From positions 1 through 35,485 of the forward strand of contig NW_003116722.1 in assembly GCF_000003605.2 (NCBI RefSeq): 35,485 nt of DNA, read 5' to 3'. The number at the start of each line of letters is the position of its first letter. Position 1 is the stretch's first letter. Origin of the DNA: Saccoglossus kowalevskii (lineage: Eukaryota; Hemichordata; Enteropneusta; Harrimaniidae). Of the stretch, positions 24,568 to 35,485 are shown piece after piece. The notes beneath the pieces are model-generated. The model saw only the letters and a program-made list of their open reading frames with translations. It was not told the DNA's origin and did not search any database. A program made the position numbers and the translations under genes.

Positions 24568-26759
24568 CATCACAGCTCCCACCAATGTGACATTATATTA
24601 TGCAGATTGCTCTTCATATATTGTATATCACAGCTTCCACCAATGTAACATTATATTATGCAGATTGCTCTTCATATATTGTATATCACAGCTTCCACCA
24701 ATGTAACATTATATTATGCAGATTGCTCTTCACATATTGTACATAACAGCTTTCACCAATGTAACATTATATTATGCAAGATTGCTATTCATATATTGTA
24801 CATCACAGCTGCCACCAATGTGTCACTATATTATGCAAGATTGCTCTTCATATATTGTACATCACAGCTTCCACCAATGTGACATTACAGTATGCAAGAT
24901 TGCTCTTCATATATTGTATATCACAGCTTCCACCAATGTAACATTATATTATGCAGATTGCTCTTCATATATTGTATATCACAGCTTCCACCAATGTGAC
25001 ATTATATTATGCAAGATTGCTCTTCATATATTGTACATCACAGCATCCACCAATGTAACATTATATTATGCAAGATTGCTATTCATATATTGTACATCAC
25101 AGCTGCCAATGGGACATTACATTATGCTGATTGCTATTCATATATTGTACATCACAGCTTCCACCAATGTGACATTATATTATGCAAGATTGCTCTTCAT
25201 ATAATATACATCACAGCTTCCTCCAATGTGACATTATATTATGCAAGATTGCTCTTCATATATTGTATATCGCACCTCCCACCAATGTGACATTATATTA
25301 TGCAGATTGCTATTCATATATTGTATATCACAGCTTCCAAGAATGTGACATTATATTTTGCAAGATTGCTCTTCATATATTGTAAATCACAGCTTCCACC
25401 AATGTGACATTATATAATGCAAGATTGCTCTTCATATATTGTACATTACAGTTCCCACCAATGTGACATTATTTTATGCAGATTGCTATTCATATATTGT
25501 ACATCACAGCTTCCACCAATGTGACATTATATTATGCAGATTGTTATTCATATATTGTACATCACAGCTTCCACCAATGTGTCATTATATTATGCAAGGT
25601 TGCTCTTGATATATTGTACATCACAGCTTCCACCAATGTGACATTATATTATGCAAGATTGCTCTTCATATATTGTACATCACAGCTTCCACCAATGTGA
25701 CATTATATTATGCAAGATTGCTCTTCATATATTGTACATCACAGCTTCCACCAATGTGACATTATATTATGCAGATTGCTATTCATATATTGTACATCAC
25801 AGCTTCCACCAATGTGACATTATATTATGCAAGAGTGCTCTTCATATATTGTACATCACAGCTTCCACCAATGTGACATTATATTATGCAGATTGCTCTT
25901 CATATATTGTACATCACAGCTTCCACCAATGTATCATTATATTATGCAGGTTGCTATTCATATATTGTACATCACAGCTTCCACCAATGTGTCATTATAA
26001 TATGCAGATTGCTATTCTTATATTGTACATCCCAGCTTTCACAAATGTGTCATTATATTATGCAAGATTGCTCTTCATATATTGTATATCGCAGCTCCCA
26101 CCAATGTGACATTATATTATGCAGATTGCTATTCGTATATTGTATATCACAGCTTCCACCAATGTGACATTATATTATGCAAGATTGCTCTTCATATATT
26201 GTACATCACAGCTCCCACCAATGTGACATTATTTTATGCAGATTGCTATTCATATATTGTACATCACAGCTTCCACCAATGTGACATTATATTAGGCAGA
26301 TTGTTATTCATATATTGTACATCACAGCTTCCACCAATGTGTCATTATATTATGCAAGATTGCTCTTCATATATTGTACATCACAGCTTCCACCAATGTG
26401 ACATTATATTATGCAGATTGATATTCATATATTGTACATCACAGCTTCCTCCAATGTGACATTATATTATGCAAGATTGCTCTTCATATAATGTACATCA
26501 CAGCTTCCACCAATGTGACATAATATTATGCAGATTGCCCTTCATATATTGTACATCACAGCTTCCGCCAATGTGACATTACATTATGCAAGATTTCTCT
26601 TCATATATTGTACATCACAGCTTCCACCAATGTTACATTATATTATGCAAGATAGCTCTTCATATATTGTACATCACAGCTTCCACCAATGTGACATTAT
26701 ATTATGCAGGTTGCTCTTCATATATTGTACATCACAGCTTCCACCAATGTATCATTATA

Positions 26760-28450
26760 TTATGCAAGATTGCTCTTCATATATTGTACATTACAGCTTC
26801 CACCAATGTGACATTATATTATGCAGATTGCTATTCATATATTGTACATCACAGCTTCCACCAATGTGACATTATATTATGCAAGATTGCTATTCATATA
26901 TTGTACATCCCAGCTTTCACCAATGTGTCATTATATTATGCAGATTGCTATTCATATATTGTTCATCCCAGCTTTCACCAATGTATCATTATATTATGCA
27001 GATTGGTCTTCATACATTTTACAATAGAGCTTCCACCAATGTGACATTATATTATGCAGATTGCTCTTCATATATTGTACATCACAGCTTCCACCAATGT
27101 GACATTATATTATGCAGATTGCTCTTCATATATTGTACATCACAGCTTCCACCAATGTGACATTATATTATGCAAGATTGCTCTTCATATATTGTATATC
27201 GCAGCTCCCACCATTGTGACATTATATTATGCAGATTGCTCTTCATATATTGTATATCACAGCTTCCACCAATGTGACATTATATTTTGCAAGATTGCTC
27301 TTCATATATTGTACATCACAGCTTCCACCAATGTTACATTATATTATGCAAGATTGCTCTTCATATATTGTACATCACAGCTTCCACCAATGTGACATTA
27401 TATTATGCAGGTTGCTCTTCATATATTGTACATCACAGCTTCCACCAATGTATCATTATATTATGCAGGTTGCTATTCATATATTGTGCATCACAGCTTC
27501 CACCAATGTGTCATTATATTATGCAGGTTGCTATTCATATATTGTGCATCACAGCTTCCACCAATGTGTCATTATCATATGCAGATTGCTATTCATATAT
27601 TGTACATCCCAGCTTTCACCAATGTGTCATTATATTACGCAGATTACTATTCATATATTGTACATCCCAGCTTTCACCAATGTATCATTATATTATGCAG
27701 ATTGCTCTTCATACATTTTACAATACAGCTTCCAGTAATGTGTCATTACATTATGCAGATTGCTCATCGTATATTGTACATCACAGCTTCCACTAATGTG
27801 ACATTATATTATGCAAGATTGCTATTCATATATTGTACATCACAGCTACCACCAATGTGTCATTATATTATGCAAGATTGCTCTTCATATATTGTACATT
27901 ACAGCTTCCACCAATGTGACATTATATTATGCAGATTGCTATCCATATATTGTACATCACAGCTTCCACCAATGTGACATTATATTATGCAAGATTGCTA
28001 TTCATATATTGTACATCCCAGCTTTCACCAATGTGTCATTATATTATGCAGATTGCTATTCATATATTGTTCATCCCAGCTTTCACCAATGTATCATTAT
28101 ATTATGCAGATTGGTCTTCATACATTTTACAATAGAGCTTCCACCAATGTGACATTATATTATGCAGATTGCTCTTCATATATTGTACATCACAGCTTCC
28201 ACCAATGTGACATTATATTATGCAGATTCCTCTTCATATATTGTACATCACAGCTTCCACCAATGTGACATTATATTATGCAAGATTGCTCTTCATATAT
28301 TGTATATCGCAGCTTCCACCAATGTGACATTATATTATGCAGATTGCTATTCATATATTGTATATCACAGCTTCCACCAATGTGACATTATATTTTGCAA
28401 GATTGCTCTTCATATATTGTACATCACAGCTTCCACCAATGTGACATTAT
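26760..28450 (+). repeat. 1108-bp higher-order repeat, partial tandem pair B
   Basis: This is the same 19-monomer period as pair A. About 26760-27340 aligns to 27868-28450 at 1108 bp, and the intervening unit (27054-28161) aligns to pair A at an offset of 4267 bp. The order of markers is as in pair A. After about 28450 the second copy runs into ATTTTACATC and ATTAATCAG monomers instead of AATGTTACATT monomers. Confidence 0.75.
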
Positions 28451-29700
28451 ATTATGCAAGATTGCTCTTCATATATTTTACATCACAGCTCCCACCAATG
28501 TGACATTATTTTATGCAGATTGCTATTCATATATTGTGCATCACAGCTTCCACCAATGTGACATTATATTAATCAGATTGTTATTCATATATTGTACATC
28601 ACAGCTTCCACCAATGTGTCATTATATTATGCAAGATTGCTCTTCATATATTTTATATCACAGCTTCCACCAATGGGACATTACATTATGCTGATTGCTA
28701 TTCATATATTGTACATCACAGCTTCCACCAATGTGACATTATATTATGCAAGATTGCTCTTCATATAATGTACATCACAGCTTCCACCAATGTGACATTA
28801 TATTATGCAGATTGCTCTTCATATATTGTACATCACAGCTTCCACCAATGTATCATTATATTATGCAGATTGGTCTTCATACATTTTACAATAGAGCTTC
28901 CACCAATGTGACATTATATTATGCAGATTGCTCTTCATATATTGTACATCACAGCTTCCACCAATGTGACATTATATTATGCAGATTGCTATTCATATAT
29001 TGTATATCACAGCTTCCACCAATGTGACATTATATTTTGCAAGATTGCTCTTCATATATTGTTCATCACAGCTTCCACCAATGTGACATTATATTATGCA
29101 AGATTGCTCTTCATATATTTTACATCACAGCTCCCACCAATGTGACATTATTTTATGCAGATTGCTATTCATATATTGTACATCACAGCTTCCACCAATG
29201 TGACATTATATTATGCAAGATTGCTCTTCATATATTTTACATCACAGCTCCCACCAATGTGACATTATTTTATGCAGATTGCTATTCATATATTGTACAT
29301 CACAGCTTCCACCAATGTGACATTATATTAATCAGATTGATATTCATATATTGTACATCACAGCTTCCACCAATGTGTCATTATATTATGCAAGATTGCT
29401 CTTCATATATTTTATATCACAGCTTCCACCAATGGGACATTACATTATGCTGATTGCTATTCATATATTGTACATCACAGCTTCCACCAATGTGACATTA
29501 TATTATGCAAGATTGCTCTTCATATAATGTACATCACAGCTTCCACCAATGTGACATTATATTATGCAGATTGCTCTTCATATATTGTACATCACAGCTT
29601 CCACCAATGTATCATTATATTATGCAGGTTGCTATTCATATATTGTACATCACAGCTTCCACCAATGTGTCATTATAATATGCAGATTGCTATTCTTATA
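27543..29700 (+). repeat. Right partner of the 26.1-kb-offset block
   Basis: This block is collinear with 1440-3600. Its central part (about 28100-29300) is found a third time at about 32420-33620 with an offset of 4321 bp. Confidence 0.75.
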
Positions 29701-30539
29701 TTGTACATCCCAGCTTTCACCAATGTGTCATTATATTATGCAAGATTGCTCTTCATATATTGTATATCGCAGCTCCCACCAATGTGACATTATATTATGC
29801 AGATTGCTATTCGTATATTGTATATCACAGCTTCCACCAATGTGACATTATATTTTGCAAGATTGCTCTTTATATATTGTACATCACAGCTTCCACCAAT
29901 GTGACATTATATTATGCAAGATTGCTCTTCATATATTGTACATCACAGCTCCCACCAATGTGACATTATTTTATGCAGATTGCTATTCATATATTGTACA
30001 TCACAGCTTCCACCAATGTGACATTATATTAGGCAGATTGTTATTCATATATTGTACATCACAGCTTCCACCAATGTGTCATTATATTATGCAAGATTGC
30101 TCTTCATGTATTGTACATCACAGCTTCCACCAATGTGACATTATATTATGCAGATTGCTCTTCATATATTGTACATCACAGCTTCCACCAATGTGACATT
30201 ATATTATGCAGATTGCTCTTCATATATTGTACATCACAGCTTCCACCAATGTGACATTATATTATGCAGGTTGCTATTCATATATTATACATCACAGCTT
30301 CCACCAATGTGTCATTATAATATGCAGATTGCTATTCATATATTGTACATCCCAGCTTTCACCAATGTGTCATTATATTATGCAGATTGCTATTCATATA
30401 TTGTTCATCCCAGCTTTCACCAACGTATCATTATATTATGCAGATTGGTCTTCATATATTGTATATCGCAGCTCCCACCATTGTGACATTATATTATGCA
30501 GATTGCTCTTCATATATTGTATATCACAGCTTCCACCAA

Positions 30540-31945
30540 TGTGACATTATATTTTGCAAGATTGCTCTTCATATATTGTACATCACAGCTTCCACCAATG
30601 TGACATTATATTATGCAAGATTGCTCTTCATATATTGTACATTACAGTTCCCACCAATGTGACATTATTTTATGCAGATTGCTATTCATATATTGTACAT
30701 CACAGCTTCCACCAATGTGACATTATATTATGCAGATTGTTATTCATATATTGTACATCACAGCTTCCACCAATGTGTCATTATATTATGCAAGATTGCT
30801 CTTCATATATTGTACATCACAGCTTCCACCAATGTGACATTATATTATGCAGATTGATATTCATATATTGTACATCACAGGTTCCACCAATGTGACATTA
30901 TATTATGCAAGATTGCTCTTCAGATATTGTTCATCACAGCTTCCACCAATGTAACATTATATTATGCAAGATTGCTATTCATATATTGTACATCACAGCT
31001 TCCACCAATGTGTCATTATATTATGCAGATTGCTCTTCATATATTGTACATCACAGCTTCCACCAATGTGACATTATATTATGCAAGATTGCTCTTCATA
31101 TATTGTACATCACAGCATCCACCAATGTAACATTATATTATGCAAGATTGCTATTCATATATTGTACATCACAGCTTCCACCAATGTGTCATTATATTAT
31201 GCAAGATTGCTCTTCATATATTGTACATCACAGCTGCCAATGGGACATTACATTATGCTGATTGCTATTCATATATTGTACATCACAGCTTCCACCAATG
31301 TGACATTATATTATGCAAGATTGCTCTTCATATAATATACATCACAGCTTCCTCCAATGTGACATTATATTATGCAGATTGCTCTTCATATATTGTATCG
31401 GGAACATTTAGTTACAGTTATTGATTCGTATTTACTCGTATTCTTTCCGCATATATAGTACATCACAGCTCCCACCAATGTGACATTATATTATGCAGAT
31501 TGCTCTTCATATATTGTATATCACAGCTTCCACCAATGTAACATTATATTATGCAGATTGCTCTTCATATATTGTATATCACAGCTTCCACCAATGTAAC
31601 ATTATATTATGCAGATTGCTCTTCATATATTGTACATAACAGCTTTCACCAATGTAACATTATATTATGCAAGATTGCTATTCATATATTGTACATCACA
31701 GCTGCCACCAATGTGTCACTATATTATGCAAGATTGCTCTTCATATATTGTACATCACAGCTTCCACCAATGTGACATTACAGTATGCAAGATTGCTCTT
31801 CATATATTGTACATCACAGCTGCCACCAATGGGACATTATATTATGATGATTGCTATTCATGTATTGTACATCACAGCTTCCACCAATGTGACATTATGT
31901 TATGCAAGATTGCTCTTCATATAATGTACATCACAGCTTCCACCA
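30540..31945 (+). repeat. Right partner of the 13.5-kb-offset block, carrying 63-bp copy 5
   Basis: This block is collinear with 17050-18455. It ends near 31950, where GTGTCATTATAATATGC replaces GTGACATAATATTATGC of the left copy and a different higher-order segment begins. Confidence 0.8.
31398..31460 (+). repeat. 63-bp non-monomer segment, copy 5
   Basis: The sequence is identical to the other copies. Both flanks match copy 2 at a constant offset of 13490 bp, over a block running from about 30540 to 31945. Confidence 0.9.
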
Positions 31946-32603
31946 ATGTGTCATTATAATATGCAGATTGCTATTCATATATTGTACATCCCAGCTTTCA
32001 CCAATGTGTCATTATATTATGCAGATTGCTATTCATATATTGTTCATCCCAGCTTTCACCAACGTATCATTATATTATGCAGATTGGTCTTCATACATTT
32101 TACAATAGAGCTTCCACCAATGTGACATTATATTATGCAGATTGCTCTTCATATATTGTACATCACAGCTTCCACCAATGTGACATTATATTATGCAGAT
32201 TGCTCTTCATATATTGTACATCACAGCTTCCACCAATGTGACATTATATTATGCAGGTTGCTATTCATATATTATACATCACAGCTTCCACCAATGTGTC
32301 ATTATAATATGCAGATTGCTATTCATATATTGTACATCCCAGCTTTCACCAATGTGTCATTATATTATGCAGATTGCTATTCATATATTGTTCATCCCAG
32401 CTTTCACCAACGTATCATTATATTATGCAGATTGGTCTTCATACATTTTACAATAGAGCTTCCACCAATGTGACATTATATTATGCAGATTGCTCTTCAT
32501 ATATTGTACATCACAGCTTCCACCAATGTGACATTATATTATGCAGATTGCTCTTCATATATTGTACATCACAGCTTCCACCAATGTGACATTATATTAT
32601 GCA
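31936..32603 (+). repeat. 348-bp (six-monomer) tandem duplication
   Basis: The run TCATTATAATATGC, CATCCCAGC, ATTGTTCATCCC, ACCAACGTATC, TTGGTCTTCATACATTTTAC, and two ordinary monomers occurs twice at an offset of 348 bp (31951 and 32299). Homology ends near 32256 and 32604, where GCAGGTTGCTATTC faces GCAAGATTGCTCTTC. The length is exactly six 58-bp monomers, with no 59-bp copy included. Confidence 0.8.
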
Positions 32604-33620
32604 AGATTGCTCTTCATATATTGTATATCGCAGCTCCCACCAATGTGACATTATATTATGCAGATTGCTATTCATATATTGTATATCACAGCTTCCACCA
32701 ATGTGACATTATATTTTGCAAGATTGCTCTTCATATATTGTACATCACAGCTTCCACCAATGTGACATTATATTATGCAAGATTGCTCTTCATATATTTT
32801 ACATCACAGCTCCCACCAATGTGACATTATTTTATGCAGATTGCTATTCATATATTGTGCATCACAGCTTCCACCAATGTGACATTATATTAATCAGATT
32901 GTTATTCATATATTGTACATCACAGCTTCCACCAATGTGTCATTATATTATGCAAGATTGCTCTTCATATATTTTATATCACAGCTTCCACCAATGGGAC
33001 ATTACATTATGCTGATTGCTATTCATATATTGTACATCACAGCTTCCACCAATGTGACATTATATTATGCAAGATTGCTCTTCATATAATGTACATCACA
33101 GCTTCCACCAATGTGACATTATATTATGCAGATTGGTCTTCATATATTGTACATCACAGCTTCCACCAATGTATCATTATATTATGCAGATTGGTCTTCA
33201 TACATTTTACAATAGAGCTTCCACCAATGTGACATTATATTATGCAGATTGCTCTTCATATATTGTACATCACAGCTTCCACCAATGTGACATTATATTA
33301 TGCAGATTGCTATTCATATATTGTATATCACAGCTTCCACCAATGTGACATTATATTTTGCAAGATTGCTCTTCATATATTGTTCATCACAGCTTCCACC
33401 AATGTGACATTATATTATGCAAGATTGCTCTTCATATATTTTACATCACAGCTCCCACCAATGTGACATTATTTTATGCAGATTGCTATTCATATATTGT
33501 ACATCACAGCTTCCACCAATGTGACATTATATTATGCAAGATTGCTCTTCATATATTTTACATCACAGCTCCCACCAATGTGACATTATTTTATGCAGAT
33601 TGCTATTCATATATTGTACA
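32420..33620 (+). repeat. Block shared with about 28100-29300 (offset 4321 bp)
   Basis: A constant 4321-bp offset holds from the TTGGTCTTCATAC monomer through ATTGTGCATC, ATTAATCAG, ATTTTATATC, AATGGGACATTACATTATGCTG, CATATAATGTACATC, ATTGTTCATC and two ATTTTACATC monomers. Differences include GATTGGTCTTC here at about 33133 against GATTGCTCTTC, and CAGCTCCACC here at about 33626 against CAGCTTCCACC. Confidence 0.75.
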
Positions 33621-34314
33621 TCACAGCTCCACCAATGTGACATCATATAATCAGATTGTTATTCATATATTGTACATCACAGCTTCCACCAATGTGTCAT
33701 TATATTATGCAAGATTGCTCTTCATATATTTTATATCACAGCTTCCACCAATGTGACATTATATTATGCAGATTGCTCTTCATATATTGTACATTACAGC
33801 TTCCACCAATGTGACATTATATTATGCAAGAGTGCTCTTCATATATTGTACATCACAGCATCCACCAATGTGACATTATATTATGCAAGATTGCTCTTCA
33901 TATATTGTACATCACAGCTTCCACCAATGTGTCATTATATTATGCAAGATTGCTCTTCATATATTGTACATCACAGCTTCCACCAATGTATCATTATATT
34001 ATGCAGATTGCTCTTCATATATTGTACATCACAGCTTCCACCAATGTGACATTATATTATGCAGATTGCTCTTCATATATTGTACATCACAGCTTCCACC
34101 AATGTGACATTATATTATGCAAGATTGCTCTTCATATATTGTATATCGCAGCTCCCACCAATGTGACATTATATTATGCAGATTGCTATTCATATATTGT
34201 ATATCACAGTTTCCACCAATGTGACATTATATTTTGCAAGATTGCTCTTCATATATTGTACATCACAGCTTCCACCAATGTGACATTATATTATGCAAGA
34301 TTGCTCTTCATATA

Positions 34315-35330
34315 TTGTACATTACAGTTCCCACCAATGTGACATTATTTTATGCAGATTGCTATTCATATATTGTACATCACAGATTCCACCAATGTGA
34401 CATTATATTATGCAGATTGTTATTCATATATTGTACATCACAGCTTCCACCAATGTGTCATTATATTATGCAAGATTGCTCTTCATATATTGTACATCAC
34501 AGCTTCCACCAATGTGACATTATATTATGCAGATTGATATTCATATATTGTACATCACAGCTTCCACCAATGTGACATTATATTATGCAAGATTGCTCTT
34601 CATATATTGTACATCACAGCTTCCACCAATGTAACATTATATTATGCAAGATTGCTATTCATATATTGTACATCACAGCTTCCACCAATGTGTCATTATA
34701 TTATAGAGATTGCTCTTCATATATTGTACATCACAGCTTCCACCAATGTGACATTATATTATGCAAGATTGCTCTTCATATATTGTACATCACAGCTTCC
34801 ACCAATGTAACATTATATTATGCAAGATTGCTATTCATATATTGTACATCACAGCTTCCACCAATGTGTCATTATATTATGCAAGATTGCTCTTCATATA
34901 TTGTACATCACAGCTGCCAATGGAACATTACATTATGCTGATTGCTATTCATATATTGTACATCACAGCTTCCACCAATGTGACATTATATTATGCAAGA
35001 TTGCTCTTCATATAATATACATCACAGCTTCCACCAATGTAACATTATATTATGCAGATTGCTATTCATATATTGTACATCACAGCTTCTACCAATGTGT
35101 CATTATAATATTCAGATTGCTATTCATATATTGTACATCCCAGCTTTCACCAATGTGTCATTATATTACGCAGATTGCTATTCATATATTGTACATCCCA
35201 GCTTTCACCAATGTATCATTATATTATGCAGCTTGGTCTTCATACATTTTACAATAGAGCTTCCACTAATGTGACATTATATTATGCAGATTGCTCTTCA
35301 TATATTGTACATCACAGCTTCCACCAATGT
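34315..35330 (+). repeat. Right-end block shared with about 13590-14600 (offset 20726 bp)
   Basis: The two copies share in order ATTATAGAGATTG, AATGTAACATT, a 55-bp CAGCTG monomer with AATGGAACATT, CATATAATATACATC, CAGCTTCTACC, ATTACGCAG and GCAGCTTGGTC. Near 35345 one 58-bp monomer of the left copy is missing and the sequence passes to the TATATCGCAGCTCCC monomer. The array is then cut by the window edge. Confidence 0.75.
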
Positions 35331-35485
35331 GACATTATATTATGCAAGATTGCTCTTCATATATTGTATATCGCAGCTCCCACCAATGTGACATTATATT
35401 ATGCAGATTGCTATTCATATATTGTATATCACAGCTTCCACCAATGTGACATTATATTTTGCAAGATTGCTCTTCATATATTGTG

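Larger units (their letters stand above)
1..35485 (+). repeat. Head-to-tail 58/59-bp satellite array spanning the whole window
   Basis: Every part of the window aligns to one monomer, apart from five 63-bp segments. Clean examples are 4461-4518 (58 bp, ending TTATGCAG) and 4169-4227 (59 bp, with GCAAG at the junction). Shared landmarks in order are ATTGCTCTTC, CATATATTGTAC, ATCACAGCTTCCACC, AATGTGACATT and ATATTATGC. All copies have the same orientation. The clean monomer has 20 G/C in 58 bp and no CpG. The first complete copy starts near 23 and the last is cut at 35485, so the array continues on both sides. At about 58.4 bp per copy the window holds roughly 600 copies. No stretch of 300 bases lies outside the repeat. 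A eukaryotic satellite is inferred from array length, lack of genes and higher-order structure. The family and species are not recognised. Strand is simply that of the window. Confidence 0.97.

Noticed and set aside
1-35485. CRISPR array
   Set aside because: The repeats abut directly without unique spacers, the unit is 58-59 bp, and no cas genes are present. The sequence between any two landmarks is itself repeated.
1-35485. Alpha satellite (171 bp) or another named primate satellite
   Set aside because: Three monomers come to about 175 bp, but the sequence shares no landmark with alpha satellite that I can recognise, and the true period is 58-59 bp.
1-35485. Bacterial iteron origin or plasmid repeat
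   Set aside because: Iteron sets are short and sit next to replication genes. Here more than 35 kb of repeat has no gene of any kind.

Overview
The whole window is one uninterrupted head-to-tail tandem array of a short, AT-rich satellite (or large minisatellite) repeat. The monomer is 58 or 59 bp, about one third G+C, and about 600 copies fit in the window. Position 1 falls inside one monomer and position 35485 inside another, so the array extends past both edges. No protein-coding gene, tRNA, rRNA, CRISPR array, phage, integrase or recognisable transposon is present. Such long single-family arrays, without genes and with higher-order structure, are typical of eukaryotic heterochromatin such as centromeric, pericentromeric or subtelomeric DNA. 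The species cannot be named from the sequence, and I do not recognise the monomer as a named satellite family.

Monomer. Landmarks in order are ATTGCTCTTC (or GCTATTC), CATATATTGTACATCACAG, CTTCCACCAATG, TGACATTATATTATGC, then AG (58 bp) or AAG (59 bp). Clean examples are 4461-4518 (58 bp) and 4169-4227 (59 bp). A 55-bp variant carrying CAGCTG occurs 14 times. Other recurrent classes carry CATCCCAGCTTTCACC, ACATTTTACAATA, TATATCGCAGCTCCC, ATTAATCAG or ATTAGGCAG.

Layout. The array is a mosaic of higher-order repeats and displaced duplicate blocks. Close-range tandem duplications have periods of about 292 bp (10771-11354), 348 bp (about 31936-32603), 932 bp (3936-5799), 1108 bp (about 21600-23800 and again about 26760-28450) and 1401 bp (24-1828). 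Longer collinear blocks of about 0.8-2.2 kb recur at constant offsets of 2.2, 3.6, 4.3, 5.9, 6.3, 6.6, 11.5, 13.5, 17.2, 20.7 and 26.1 kb.

The only sequence clearly different from the monomer is a 63-bp CpG-containing segment. It occurs five times with identical sequence (9382, 17908, 20886, 24505, 31398), always at the same point in the monomer. Its flanks show that it spread with the duplicated blocks, and copy 4 looks like a recombinant of two flank types.

The many plus-strand open frames are a by-product of the repeat. The monomer has no stop in two frames, and its length steps the reading frame by one at each copy. They should not be annotated as genes.
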